Positions 53,292 to 61,244 of a stretch of 64,000 bases of DNA are shown here, one piece after another. Within the stretch, counting starts at the first letter, position 1. Every line of letters starts with the position of its first letter. The position numbers were made by a program, and so were the translations under genes. The DNA lies in assembly GCF_030538655.1 (NCBI RefSeq), contig NZ_JAUNTO010000003.1, positions 117,239-181,238 of the forward strand, read 5' to 3'. This stretch comes from Paracoccus sp. (in: a-proteobacteria) (lineage in GTDB: Bacteria; Pseudomonadota; Alphaproteobacteria; Rhodobacterales; Rhodobacteraceae). The notes beneath the pieces are model-generated. The model was not told where the DNA came from. It saw only the letters and a program-made list of their open reading frames with translations, and searched no databases.

Positions 53292-54674
53292 ATGTTTCTG
53301 TCCGTGTTTGATCTGTTCAAGGTGGGCGTCGGCCCCTCGTCCTCGCATACGATGGGACCGATGGTGGCGGGGGCACGGTTTCTGGCGGCGCTGCGGGAAC
53401 AGCCGTTCCGCGCCCATGGGCTGCGCGCCAGCCTGCACGGGTCACTGGCCTTTACCGGGCGTGGCCATGCCACCGACCGCGCCACGATTCTGGGGCTGGC
53501 CGGCTTCGTGCCCGAAACGCTGGATGCCGACGCCGCCGAAGCCGCCCTGGCCGCCAACCGCGACACCAAGGTTCTGCCCCCCGAGGGCCTGCCCGAGTTG
53601 CGCTTTGATCCCGAAACCGACCTGATCTTTGATTTCGGCCCCGCCCTGCCCGGCCATGCGAACGGGATGATCCTGTCGGCCACCGACGCCCAGGGCGACG
53701 TGATCTATCAGCAGACCTATTATTCCATCGGCGGCGGCTTTGTGCTGACCGAAGCGGAACTGAACGCGCGCGGCGACGATACGCGTTCCGATGATGCGCC
53801 CAAGGTGCCGTTCCCTTTCGCCAGCGCGGCGCAGATGCTGGAAATGGCGGAGCAGTCGGGCAAATCCATCGCCCAGATGAAGCGCGCCAATGAACGTATG
53901 CATCGCAGCGAGGCCCAGATCGACAAGGGGCTGGCCCGCATCTGGCAGGTCATGCGCGACTGTATGGATCGCGGGCTGACCACCGGCGGCATCCTGCCCG
54001 GCGGGCTACAGGTCCGCCGCCGCGCCATGGGCATCCGCGAAAGCCTTGAGGCCGAGCGTGGCATGAACCTGACCGCGCCGCATGTCATCAACGACTGGAT
54101 GTCCACCTATGCGATGGCCGTGAACGAGGAAAACGCGGCCGGCGGGCAGGTCGTCACGGCACCGACCAATGGCGCGGCGGGGGTGGTGCCGGCGGTGGTC
54201 CGTTACTGGCTGGATCACGTGCCGGGGGCATCGGAACGCGCCATGCCCGACTTCCTGCTGACCGCCGCCGCCATCGGCGGTCTGATAAAACATAACGCCA
54301 GCATATCAGGCGCCGAATGCGGCTGTCAGGCCGAGGTGGGTTCAGCCAGCGCCATGGCCGCCGCCGGTCTGGCCGCCGTTCTGGGCGGCACCCCGCAGCA
54401 GATCGAAAACGCCGCCGAAATCGCGCTGGAACATCACCTTGGCATGACCTGCGATCCGGTGCGCGGTCTGGTGCAGGTGCCCTGCATCGAACGCAACGGG
54501 CTGGGCGCAATCAAGGCGGTGTCGGCGGCATCGTTGGCCCTGCGCGGCGATGGCACGCATTTCGTGCCGCTGGATGCCGCCATCGAAACCATGCGTCAGA
54601 CCGGCGTGGACATGTCGGAAAAATACAAGGAAACCTCGCTGGGGGGCCTTGCCGTGAATGTGCCGAACTGTTGA
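53292..54674 (+). CDS. sdaA: L-serine ammonia-lyase (iron-sulfur type)
   Basis: 460 aa. The alpha/beta two-domain single-chain form: N-terminal [27 protein letters not shown] (about 1-27) and C-terminal catalytic domain with [26 protein letters not shown] (about 280), [23 protein letters not shown] (about 340) and [19 protein letters not shown] (about 385); the Cys residues in the last two ligate the [4Fe-4S] cluster. Converts serine to pyruvate and ammonia. The start at 53292 has a weak SD (GAGG). Lies divergently from dusB in a 244-bp gap. Confidence 0.94.
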   Translation: MFLSVFDLFKVGVGPSSSHTMGPMVAGARFLAALREQPFRAHGLRASLHGSLAFTGRGHATDRATILGLAGFVPETLDADAAEAALAANRDTKVLPPEGLPELRFDPETDLIFDFGPALPGHANGMILSATDAQGDVIYQQTYYSIGGGFVLTEAELNARGDDTRSDDAPKVPFPFASAAQMLEMAEQSGKSIAQMKRANERMHRSEAQIDKGLARIWQVMRDCMDRGLTTGGILPGGLQVRRRAMGIRESLEAERGMNLTAPHVINDWMSTYAMAVNEENAAGGQVVTAPTNGAAGVVPAVVRYWLDHVPGASERAMPDFLLTAAAIGGLIKHNASISGAECGCQAEVGSASAMAAAGLAAVLGGTPQQIENAAEIALEHHLGMTCDPVRGLVQVPCIERNGLGAIKAVSAASLALRGDGTHFVPLDAAIETMRQTGVDMSEKYKETSLGGLAVNVPNC

Positions 54675-54783
54675 AGCGGATATTCACCGATCCCCGCCGC
54701 CTGCCCTGCTTTGCGCTGGACGGGCGTGGCGTGGCTTTGTAACGCTGTCGGCAAAACAGACCGGATTTTCGGGGGATATTGAT

Positions 54784-55611
54784 ATGAAGATGCGTCTGGC
54801 CGCTTTGGCCGTTCTGCCCTTTGCGCTGGCGGCCTGCGATATGGCCAACCTCAGCCGCCAACCCGCCGAAGAACCGGCGGCGGCCGAGGAACAGGCAGGC
54901 CCACCGCGCCCGCCCGAGGTATCGCCCCTGCAACAGCCGATCGAGATCGCGGGTGCCGCACAGCGCGCCGTCGCCACCGCCGAGGCCAGCACCGTGGACA
55001 CCCGTTCCTTCATGGCGCAGGGCGAGGGTTGGTCGGTCGAAATTCAGGGCGACGTGGCGCAATACCGGCGCGGCGGCAACCCGCGCAGCGTGGCGGTGAA
55101 CCGTCTGGTTTTCGCGCGCGGCGTTGAATATGTCGGCGTGCTGGACGGCGCCCCCTTTGCGTTGACCATCCGTGGCACCGCCTGCGGCAATGCGCCGATG
55201 ACCGCCAGCCTGCGCGCCGGTGGCCGCACGCTGAGCGGCTGCGCCGCCCCGGCCGAGGCGCGCACCCTGCCACGCCCGGCCCCGCAAGCCACTGCTCGCC
55301 CGGCCGCCAGCCGTCCCGCTGCGACACGCCCGGCAGCAACGCCAGCCCCGGCCGCGCGCCCTTCGACGGCCCCGGCGGCAGAAACCCCAGCGACGACGCC
55401 TGCGCCAACCACCACGCCCGCGACGCCGCCCGCATCCACCCCGGCCACGCCCGCCGCACCGACATCGACACCGGCACCGGCAACCCCGGCTCCGGCGACT
55501 GAACCGGCAGCACCTGCAACGCCTGCACCGGCGCAAACGCCTGCGGCGACGCCCTCGTCCACGCTGACGCCGGACCTGCCGCCGATGCTGACCTCACCCT
55601 TTGCGGAATAA
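54784..55611 (+). CDS. lipoprotein with long Pro/Ala/Thr-rich C-terminal tail
   Basis: 275 aa. Lipobox LAACDM at about 14-19 predicts lipidation at Cys17. A globular middle (about 70-160: GEGWSVEIQGDVAQYRRGG, GVEYVGVLDGAPFALTIRGTACGNAP) has a small beta-rich look. From about residue 165 to the end the protein is almost only Pro, Ala and Thr with a final DLPPMLTSPFAE. The low-complexity tail makes the DNA quasi-repetitive (GCC/ACC/CCG). Unknown function; may sit in the cell envelope. It is followed by a strong hairpin and then the YjbH gene. Confidence 0.8.
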   Translation: MKMRLAALAVLPFALAACDMANLSRQPAEEPAAAEEQAGPPRPPEVSPLQQPIEIAGAAQRAVATAEASTVDTRSFMAQGEGWSVEIQGDVAQYRRGGNPRSVAVNRLVFARGVEYVGVLDGAPFALTIRGTACGNAPMTASLRAGGRTLSGCAAPAEARTLPRPAPQATARPAASRPAATRPAATPAPAARPSTAPAAETPATTPAPTTTPATPPASTPATPAAPTSTPAPATPAPATEPAAPATPAPAQTPAATPSSTLTPDLPPMLTSPFAE

Positions 55612-55632
55612 CAGGTCGCAGCACATCATTTT

Positions 55633-55654
55633 GCCCGCCCGTCATCGGGCGGGC
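55633..55654 (+). terminator. hairpin between lipoprotein and yjbH-like genes
   Basis: GCCCGCCCG (55633-55641) and CGGGCGGGC (55646-55654) form a perfect 9-bp stem around TCAT. No U-run on the plus strand (TGACAC follows), so its strength as a terminator is uncertain. It lies 22 nt after the lipoprotein stop and 70 nt before the next start. Confidence 0.5.
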
Positions 55655-55723
55655 TGACACAGGTCGAAACCTGTCATAAAACCGGGTCATCCGGCCCACG
55701 CCGCCGCCGACGAAGGACAGCCT

Positions 55724-57922
55724 ATGCCCCGATCCCGCCTGCTCCGCCGCCTTATGGCCTCAACCCTGCCTGTGGCGATCATCGCAGGCACGCCCTCGGG
55801 CATCGCGCTGGCACAGCCTGCGCAGGTCATGAACAGCTATGGCCTGCCCGGCGGCGTCGATACGCCCACCGCGCAGCGCCTGCCCGATGGCACCCTTGGC
55901 GCAACGATTTCCAAATCCGACTATGCGCAGCGCAACAACGTGGTGTTTCAGGCCATGCCGCGCCTGACCACCGTGCTGCGCTATTCCCGGATCGAGGGGG
56001 TGGGCGATCACAACAATCTGGGTCATATCTGGGATCGGTCCTTCGATCTGCGCTTTCAGGCCCTGGACGAAGATACCGAGGGCTGGCGCCCCGCCGTTGC
56101 CATCGGCTTGCAGGATTTCATGGGTACCGGGGTCTATTCCGGCGAATATATCGTCGCCACCAAAACCCTGACACCGCGGCTGAGCGCCTCGGTCGGGGTG
56201 GGCTGGGGCACGCTGGCGGGCGATCCGCGCACGCTGGATGTCGATGACGAAGGCGGCAAGCCGCGCGTCGATGACTGGTTCCGGGGCAGCGCCAAGCCGT
56301 TTGCCTCGGTCGCGTGGCAGGCCAGTGACCGGCTGACGCTGGTGGCCGAATATTCCAACGACACCTATCGCGCCATTCACAGACGCGGCAACCAGACCTG
56401 GGACATCCAGCAAGGTGACAAAGAACCGGCCAGTCATCTGAACTTTGGTGCCTATTATAACTTTGGGCGCGGCTATCAGGCCGGGCTGTATACCATTGGC
56501 GGCGAAACCATCGGCGCGCAGTTTTCCTTTGCGCTGAACCCGCGCGAGGCGCCCTATCCCTCGGGTCTGGAAAAGGCCCCCGCGCCGGTGCGTCCGCGTC
56601 CTGCCCCCGCCGCCGACCCGGACGGCTGGTCGGGCCAATGGGCTGCCGATCCGACCGCGCAGCCCGCCATTCAGACCGCGCTGGCCGATGCGCTGTCCAA
56701 AGAGGGGCAGTTGCTGGAATCCATGGTGCTGACCGGCAACCGGGCCGAGGTGCGCATCCGTAACCAGCGTTACATCCAGCAGGCCGAAGCGATCGGCCGC
56801 ACCGCCCGGCTGATGACCCGCGCCCTGCCGCCTTCGGTGGAAACGCTGGTGATTACGTCGTCGGCGAACGGGATGCCTGCGTCCTCCGTCACCCTGCGGC
56901 GCAGCGATGTCGAACGGCTGGAAAACACCGAGGCAGGGCAGATCGCCGCAGTGGCCAGCCTGACCGACGCCACGCCCTACCCCGCCGGTCTGGTGCAGAC
57001 GCCCGACCTGTTTCCCCGGCTGCGCTGGCGCGTGGGACCGTATCTGGACCTTGGGCTGTTCGATCCGCAGGAACCGCTGCGCTATGAAGCCGGGGCCGAG
57101 GCACGGGCGCGTTATGAAATCGCGCCGGGGCTGGTGCTGTCGGGCAAGATCCGTCAGCGCGTCATCGGCAACACCAGTCAGCGCGGGCCGGGCATCCCCG
57201 GTCAGCGCGGCGAACATTACACCGCCGAACAATACGAGGCCGATCCCTCGCTGGAGGTGACGCCGCAGGGGGTGCAGCGGGTGCGTTCGGATACCCGGAT
57301 GTATACCGGCAACCACAGCCCCACGATCCCGGAACTGACGCTGGCCTGGTTCGCGCATCCCACGCAGAACGTCTATACCCGTGTCACCGGCGGCCTGCTG
57401 GAACGCGCCTATGGCGGCGTTTCCGCCGAAATCCTGTGGAAACGGGTCGATTCGCCGCTGGCCATCGGGGTCGAGGTGAACCGGGTGCGCAAGCGCGACT
57501 TTGACGGGCTGTTCAGCTTTCGTGATTACGAAGTCACCACCGGCCATGTCTCGGCCTATTACGAATTCGCACAGGGCTATACCGCGCAACTGGATGTGGG
57601 CCGCTATCTGGCGGGCGACACCGGCGCGACCGTCACCGTCACCCGCGAGTTCGCCAATGGCTGGCGGATCGGCGCCTTTGCCACCAAAACCGACATGAGC
57701 GCCGAGGAATTCGGCGAAGGCTCGTTCGACAAGGGCGTGTCGCTGTCGATCCCGATCAGCTGGGCCACCGGCCAGCCGTCACGCAACCGCGCCAGCAGCA
57801 CGATCCGGTCGCTGTCCCGCGACGGCGGCGCCCGGCTTGAGGTGCAGGACCGGCTGTATGACACCATCCGCGACAGCCATTCCGTCAAACTCTACGAAGG
57901 CTGGGGGAGGTTCTGGCGATGA
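55724..57922 (+). CDS. yjbH: YjbH-family outer membrane exopolysaccharide protein (DUF940)
   Basis: 732 aa. Signal peptide about 1-29 (IIAGTPSGIALAQP). MNSYGLPGGVDTPTAQRLPDGTLGATISKS (about 32-60), RLTTVLRYSRIEG, HIWDRSFDLRFQ and PAVAIGLQDFMGTGVYSGEYIVATK (about 125-150) match the beta-rich YjbH/GfcD porin-like family; C-terminal AYYEFAQGYTAQLDVGRYLAGDTGATVTVTREFANGW is also conserved. It belongs with Yjb/Gfc proteins of exopolysaccharide secretion. The following yjbF-like gene overlaps by 4 nt, so the two are co-translated. No partner for polymerisation is nearby. Confidence 0.88.
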   Translation: MPRSRLLRRLMASTLPVAIIAGTPSGIALAQPAQVMNSYGLPGGVDTPTAQRLPDGTLGATISKSDYAQRNNVVFQAMPRLTTVLRYSRIEGVGDHNNLGHIWDRSFDLRFQALDEDTEGWRPAVAIGLQDFMGTGVYSGEYIVATKTLTPRLSASVGVGWGTLAGDPRTLDVDDEGGKPRVDDWFRGSAKPFASVAWQASDRLTLVAEYSNDTYRAIHRRGNQTWDIQQGDKEPASHLNFGAYYNFGRGYQAGLYTIGGETIGAQFSFALNPREAPYPSGLEKAPAPVRPRPAPAADPDGWSGQWAADPTAQPAIQTALADALSKEGQLLESMVLTGNRAEVRIRNQRYIQQAEAIGRTARLMTRALPPSVETLVITSSANGMPASSVTLRRSDVERLENTEAGQIAAVASLTDATPYPAGLVQTPDLFPRLRWRVGPYLDLGLFDPQEPLRYEAGAEARARYEIAPGLVLSGKIRQRVIGNTSQRGPGIPGQRGEHYTAEQYEADPSLEVTPQGVQRVRSDTRMYTGNHSPTIPELTLAWFAHPTQNVYTRVTGGLLERAYGGVSAEILWKRVDSPLAIGVEVNRVRKRDFDGLFSFRDYEVTTGHVSAYYEFAQGYTAQLDVGRYLAGDTGATVTVTREFANGWRIGAFATKTDMSAEEFGEGSFDKGVSLSIPISWATGQPSRNRASSTIRSLSRDGGARLEVQDRLYDTIRDSHSVKLYEGWGRFWR

Positions 57923-58587
57923 TCCGCGCAACCAAGATCGCAATGCTGGCCGGGATGATCGCCACGTTGGCCGGGTGCAGCAACGAAAGCGGGGACGAGG
58001 CCGGGGCCAGCCCCTTGGGCATCCTCGCGCGCACGGCGACGCAGGTGGTGGCTGAACGCCGCGCCACGCCCGAACAGCCCGCCACGCCCACCCCCGCCCG
58101 CACGGCGGAACAGGCCGCGGCCGAGGCGTTGCGGGTAAACCCCGCCCCGCTGATCCGCGCCGGGTTTGAATCGCTGGGTCAGACGCAGATCATGGCGATG
58201 ACCGGCCAGAACGGGGCGATGCGCACCTATATGACCAGTTCGCAACAGGCAGTGATCCTGCGCGGCGGGATGTTGTCGGGCACGCGCGGGCTGGGTAACG
58301 ATCTGTCCGTGACCGAGGCGCAGACCGAAGCCCTGATCCGCACCGGGCGGTCGGGCAGCGGCCAGCGGGTGCTGCGCATCTACAGCGGCGACGGGCTGGA
58401 GCGACCCTTGCAGTTTACCTGCCAGGTCGGGCCGGGTCCGGCACCCGGCGTCACCATTGAAACCTGTAATGGCCATGGCGCGCGGTTCCAGAACAATTAT
58501 ATCGTGCAAAACGGCCAGATCATGGTCTCGCGCCAATGGGCCGGGCCGGGGCTGGGCTATATCACCATTGAAACGCTGCGCCCCTGA
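57919..58587 (+). CDS. YjbF/GfcB-family outer-membrane lipoprotein
   Basis: 222 aa. Lipobox LAGCSN (Cys about 20). After a Pro/Thr linker (about 45-72) comes the domain with NPAPLIRAGFESLGQTQIMAMTGQNGAMRTYMTSSQQAVILRGGMLSGTRGLGNDL and C-terminal GRSGSGQRVLRIYSGDGLERPLQFTCQ, typical of DUF2886/YjbF. Works with YjbH in exopolysaccharide export or assembly. Overlaps yjbH by 4 nt. YjbE and YjbG relatives are not adjacent. Confidence 0.88.
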   Translation: MIRATKIAMLAGMIATLAGCSNESGDEAGASPLGILARTATQVVAERRATPEQPATPTPARTAEQAAAEALRVNPAPLIRAGFESLGQTQIMAMTGQNGAMRTYMTSSQQAVILRGGMLSGTRGLGNDLSVTEAQTEALIRTGRSGSGQRVLRIYSGDGLERPLQFTCQVGPGPAPGVTIETCNGHGARFQNNYIVQNGQIMVSRQWAGPGLGYITIETLRP

Positions 58588-58611
58588 CAGGCGCGTGCCG
58601 TTTCTTTCCAC

Positions 58612-58639
58612 AAAAAGCCGGTCTTGGGCCGGCTTTTTT
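58612..58639. terminator. bidirectional terminator between yjbF and the MerR gene
   Basis: AAAAAGCCGG pairs with CCGGCTTTTT (58612-58621 with 58629-58638), with a small TC/GG extension and a TTG loop. T-rich on the plus strand and A-rich ahead of it, so it can stop both the yjbF transcript and the MerR gene transcript. Confidence 0.85.
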
Positions 58640-58655
58640 ATGCGCCCCGCATTGC

Positions 58656-59024
58656 CTATGTTGCGCCATTCACCCTTGTGTCGATGTCACACAACAGCCG
58701 CACCAAAAGCGCCCGGCTTTCGTCCAGTTCTTTCATCTGTTCATCCACATCGTCAATGTGGCGTTGAAGAATGTCGCGAAGCTCATCGCATGGTTCAAAG
58801 CTGCTTCGTCCGTCCAGCGCGCAGGGCAGGAACCGTCGGATCACGGGCAAAGTCATCCCGCAGGCACCCAGCGTCTTGATGCGTTCGACCGTGACAAGTT
58901 CACGCCGCCCATAGTCGCGGTATCCCGCACCCGTCCTGCCCGGCGAAATCAGGCCCTGTTCTTCGTAATAACGCAGCATTCGGATGCTGATGCCCGTTTT
59001 TTCCGCCATCTCGCCAATCTTCAT
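58656..59024 (-). CDS. MerR family transcriptional regulator
   Basis: 122 aa. N-terminal MerR HTH (MKIGEMAEKTGISIRMLRYYEEQGLISPGRTGAGYRDYG, 1-39) and a helical dimerisation part ending ELDESRALLVRLLCDI. Two Cys (PCALDGRSSFEPCDEL, about 79-92) do not form the known SoxR or heavy-metal pattern. The start at 59024 (MKIGEM) faces the aminotransferase gene across a promoter with a 19-bp spacer and 14-bp perfect palindrome, the typical MerR architecture. It thus probably controls that promoter. Inducer unknown. Confidence 0.88.
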   Translation of the reverse strand: MKIGEMAEKTGISIRMLRYYEEQGLISPGRTGAGYRDYGRRELVTVERIKTLGACGMTLPVIRRFLPCALDGRSSFEPCDELRDILQRHIDDVDEQMKELDESRALLVRLLCDIDTRVNGAT

Positions 59025-59031
59025 TTCGTCC

Positions 59032-59062
59032 TTGACCCTTACAGCGCTGTAACAGTTTATAC
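59032..59062 (+). promoter_or_regulatory. MerR-type promoter with 19-bp spacer and palindrome
   Basis: -35 TTGACC (59032-59037) and -10 TTATAC (59057-59062) are separated by 19 bp. Inside the spacer is the perfect 14-bp palindrome TTACAGCGCTGTAA (59039-59052). A suboptimal 19-bp spacer with an internal dyad is the established MerR-family pattern, where the regulator twists DNA to align the two boxes. It directs transcription towards the aminotransferase gene at 59101. Confidence 0.78.
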
Positions 59063-59100
59063 CCCCGCTCATCAACGTAAAACACTTGAGGAGCAGAGAT

Positions 59101-59913
59101 ATGCAAAAGAACCCTTCCTTCGTGACCATGCTGGACGGGCACGAAGCCTTGGCCAAGGACTTATCCCCGCTGGCCTTTGCCGGTTTCGCCCATTTCACGG
59201 CAATGCAGATCAGAAATGGCAAGCTGCGGGGGCTTGATCTGCATCTGAAACGGCTGCGTCTGGCCTCTCTGGCAATGTTCGGGCAGGCCCATGACGATAT
59301 GCGGGTGCGTGATATTCTGCGGATGGCCATTGATGCCGGGCCATCCGATCTGTCGCTGACCGCAACGGTATTTTCGCGCAGCGGCGAATTTTCGGCAAAA
59401 GGGGCGCCAGATGATCCGGCTATGCTGGTGCGGACCTTCCCGGCGGCACCCGGCCCGGTTGGGCCGGTCGCGCTGGATATGGTCGTGCATCAAAGAGTCT
59501 TGGCAGAGTTCAAACAGGTTGGTGAACCGATGAAAACCTATGCCATGCGTCAGGCTGCCCGGCGCGGATACGACGATGCGCTGTTCATTGATGAACAAGG
59601 TCGATTGGCCGAAGCAACCATCTGGAATCTGGCGTTTTGGGACGGTGAATCCATCATCTGGCCCAAAGCTGACATTTTGCACGGGGTGACGATGCAGATT
59701 GTGGATCGACAGCTTGCCAAAATCGGCATCCGTTCCCGGATCGAAGAAATTCGTCTGGCGGACATCGACAGTTTTTCCGGTGCCGCCCTAATGAATTCAT
59801 GGACGCCATGTGTCCCCATCCGCAAAATCGGTGCGATCAATGTTGCGGTATCGGAACAGTTTCATCTGGCGTTGCGCACCGCCTATGAGGCCGAACCAGC
59901 AGTGGACATTTGA
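59101..59913 (+). CDS. class IV aminotransferase family protein (BCAT/D-amino-acid transaminase/ADC lyase fold)
   Basis: 270 aa PLP fold-type IV. The Lys in EPMKTYAMRQAARRGYDDALFIDEQGRLAEATIWNLAFW (about 142-180) is the expected Schiff-base Lys with the following E.t..N motif. DLHLKRLRLAS (about 45) is a conserved early segment. The start at 59101 has GAGGAG at about 59089-59094. Substrate not fixed; relatives include 4-amino-4-deoxychorismate lyase and branched-chain or D-amino acid transaminases. Driven by the MerR-type promoter upstream, hence presumably induced by a specific small molecule. Confidence 0.85.
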   Translation: MQKNPSFVTMLDGHEALAKDLSPLAFAGFAHFTAMQIRNGKLRGLDLHLKRLRLASLAMFGQAHDDMRVRDILRMAIDAGPSDLSLTATVFSRSGEFSAKGAPDDPAMLVRTFPAAPGPVGPVALDMVVHQRVLAEFKQVGEPMKTYAMRQAARRGYDDALFIDEQGRLAEATIWNLAFWDGESIIWPKADILHGVTMQIVDRQLAKIGIRSRIEEIRLADIDSFSGAALMNSWTPCVPIRKIGAINVAVSEQFHLALRTAYEAEPAVDI

Positions 59914-60024
59914 CATAGGCTTGCGCGGCATGGCTGGCACAAGCAGGGGCGATCCGAATCCCGGTCGCCGCATTGGCCCCAATGACCAGCTTTCAGCGAT
60001 ATGCCGGAGGATTGCGGAAATGTA

Positions 60025-60051
60025 AAAGGGCTGGCGCAAGGCCAGCCCTTT
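60025..60051 (-). terminator. terminator of the 67-aa exported protein gene
   Basis: AAAGGGCTGGC (60025-60035) pairs with GCCAGCCCTTT (60041-60051), an 11-bp perfect stem around a 5-nt loop. On the minus strand it ends in TTTTAC directly after the stop codon at 60087. A very strong stop for such a short gene, suggesting an abundant transcript. Confidence 0.85.
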
Positions 60052-60086
60052 GGAACCAGATCGGCGAACCGATCTGTATCCCATTA

Positions 60087-60290
60087 TCAGCTGTCGTCGT
60101 CGTCCGAAGCAACGGCGGCGATGACACCCAGCAGCAGCAGGGCCGGGATCACCAGGCCGGGGTTGGTCGAAGCAGCACGCTCTTCAACAATAACCGGCTC
60201 GACTTCAACGACGGGGGCAACGTAGCCACCGGCCAGAGCCGAAGAAGCGGTCAGGCCGAGGGCGACGGCAAAAGTAGCAAATTTGGTCAT
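60087..60290 (-). CDS. small exported/membrane protein with acidic C-terminus
   Basis: 67 aa. Signal-like MTKFATFAVALGLTASSALA (1-20), then GGYVAPVVEVEPVIVEERAA, a hydrophobic segment VIPALLLLGVIAAVA, and a final SDDDDS. Similar tiny proteins occur widely in Rhodobacteraceae, sometimes misnamed ferrochelatase; function unknown. The start at 60290 is preferred over an ATG 6 nt upstream because GGAGC is then 8 nt away. It has its own strong terminator. Confidence 0.72.
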   Translation of the reverse strand: MTKFATFAVALGLTASSALAGGYVAPVVEVEPVIVEERAASTNPGLVIPALLLLGVIAAVASDDDDS

Positions 60291-60461
60291 GATCATGCTC
60301 CGTTTCTTTTGAAAGCTGCCGTTCCCAGCAACATCAAGCGGACACTTGCACAAAGCCGCACGGTTGAAAAGCGACTTTGACCCGCCGGGCAAGCCGCTTT
60401 CCGCCACTGTTGCATAATAGCCAGACCGTATTTCACCCGTAACACAGAACGACCGCGGCGC

Positions 60462-61244
60462 CTAACCACGCCGCAGCAGCGATCCGGCGGCGAAACAGAT
60501 CGCGGCGGCAACGACGATCGACGGGCCTGCGGGCGTATCCAGTCGTAGACTGGCGGCCAGCCCGGCGGCCACCGACAGCGCGCCAATGGCCGATGCGGCC
60601 AGCGCCATCGCCTCGGGCGTGCGGGTCAGGCCGCGGGCCGCCGCTGCGGGCACGATCAGCAGCGCCGAGATCAGCAGTGCGCCGACGATGCGAATCGCCA
60701 CGGCGACCACCAGCGCCAGCGCCAGAGACAGCACCAGCCGTTCCACACGCGGGTCGATGCCGGATGCCATGGCCAGTTCCTCGTTCACGGTGGCGCTGAC
60801 CAGCCGCTGCCAGCGCCAGACCAGCAGCGCCAGCACCGCCAGCGACCCGCCCCAGATCCACGCCAGATCACCGCGCCCGACGGCCAGAATATCGCCGAAC
60901 AGAAAGGCCGACAGATCGGTGCGCAGCCCCGGCACGAAACTGGCCGTAACCAGACCAAAAGCCAGCGCGGAATGCGCCATCACCCCCAGCAGCGTATCCA
61001 TCGAATGCCCGCGCCCGGCCAGTGTCGTCACCACCAACGCCATCGCCAGCGCCACCCCCAGCGTGCCCAGATAAACCGACACACCAAAGGCAAAACTGAT
61101 CGCCACACCTAGAATTGCCGCATGGGCAATCGAATCACCAAAATAGGCCATCCGCCGCCAGACCACGAAACAGCCCAAAGGCCCGGTCGCCAGCACCAAC
61201 CCCAGACCCGCCAGCACCGCGCGGGCCATGAAATCGTCAAGCAT
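60462..61244 (-). CDS. znuB: zinc ABC transporter permease
   Basis: 260 aa with about eight membrane helices. MLDDFMARAVLAGLGLVLATGPLGCFVVWRRMAYFGDSIAHAAILGVAISF (1-50) with the GDSIAHA motif is characteristic of ZnuB-family permeases. Overlaps the end of znuC by 8 nt (61237-61244). Transports Zn2+ across the inner membrane together with ZnuC and ZnuA. Part of the leftward operon zur-znuC-znuB. Confidence 0.95.
   Translation of the reverse strand: MLDDFMARAVLAGLGLVLATGPLGCFVVWRRMAYFGDSIAHAAILGVAISFAFGVSVYLGTLGVALAMALVVTTLAGRGHSMDTLLGVMAHSALAFGLVTASFVPGLRTDLSAFLFGDILAVGRGDLAWIWGGSLAVLALLVWRWQRLVSATVNEELAMASGIDPRVERLVLSLALALVVAVAIRIVGALLISALLIVPAAAARGLTRTPEAMALAASAIGALSVAAGLAASLRLDTPAGPSIVVAAAICFAAGSLLRRG

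Noticed and set aside
55260-55570. Quasi-repeats of GCC/CCG/ACC units that might suggest a satellite
   Set aside because: They encode the Pro/Ala/Thr tail of the lipoprotein in a continuous frame.
55760-57589. A 609-codon minus-strand open frame opposite yjbH
   Set aside because: Antisense to the YjbH-family gene and without motif support.
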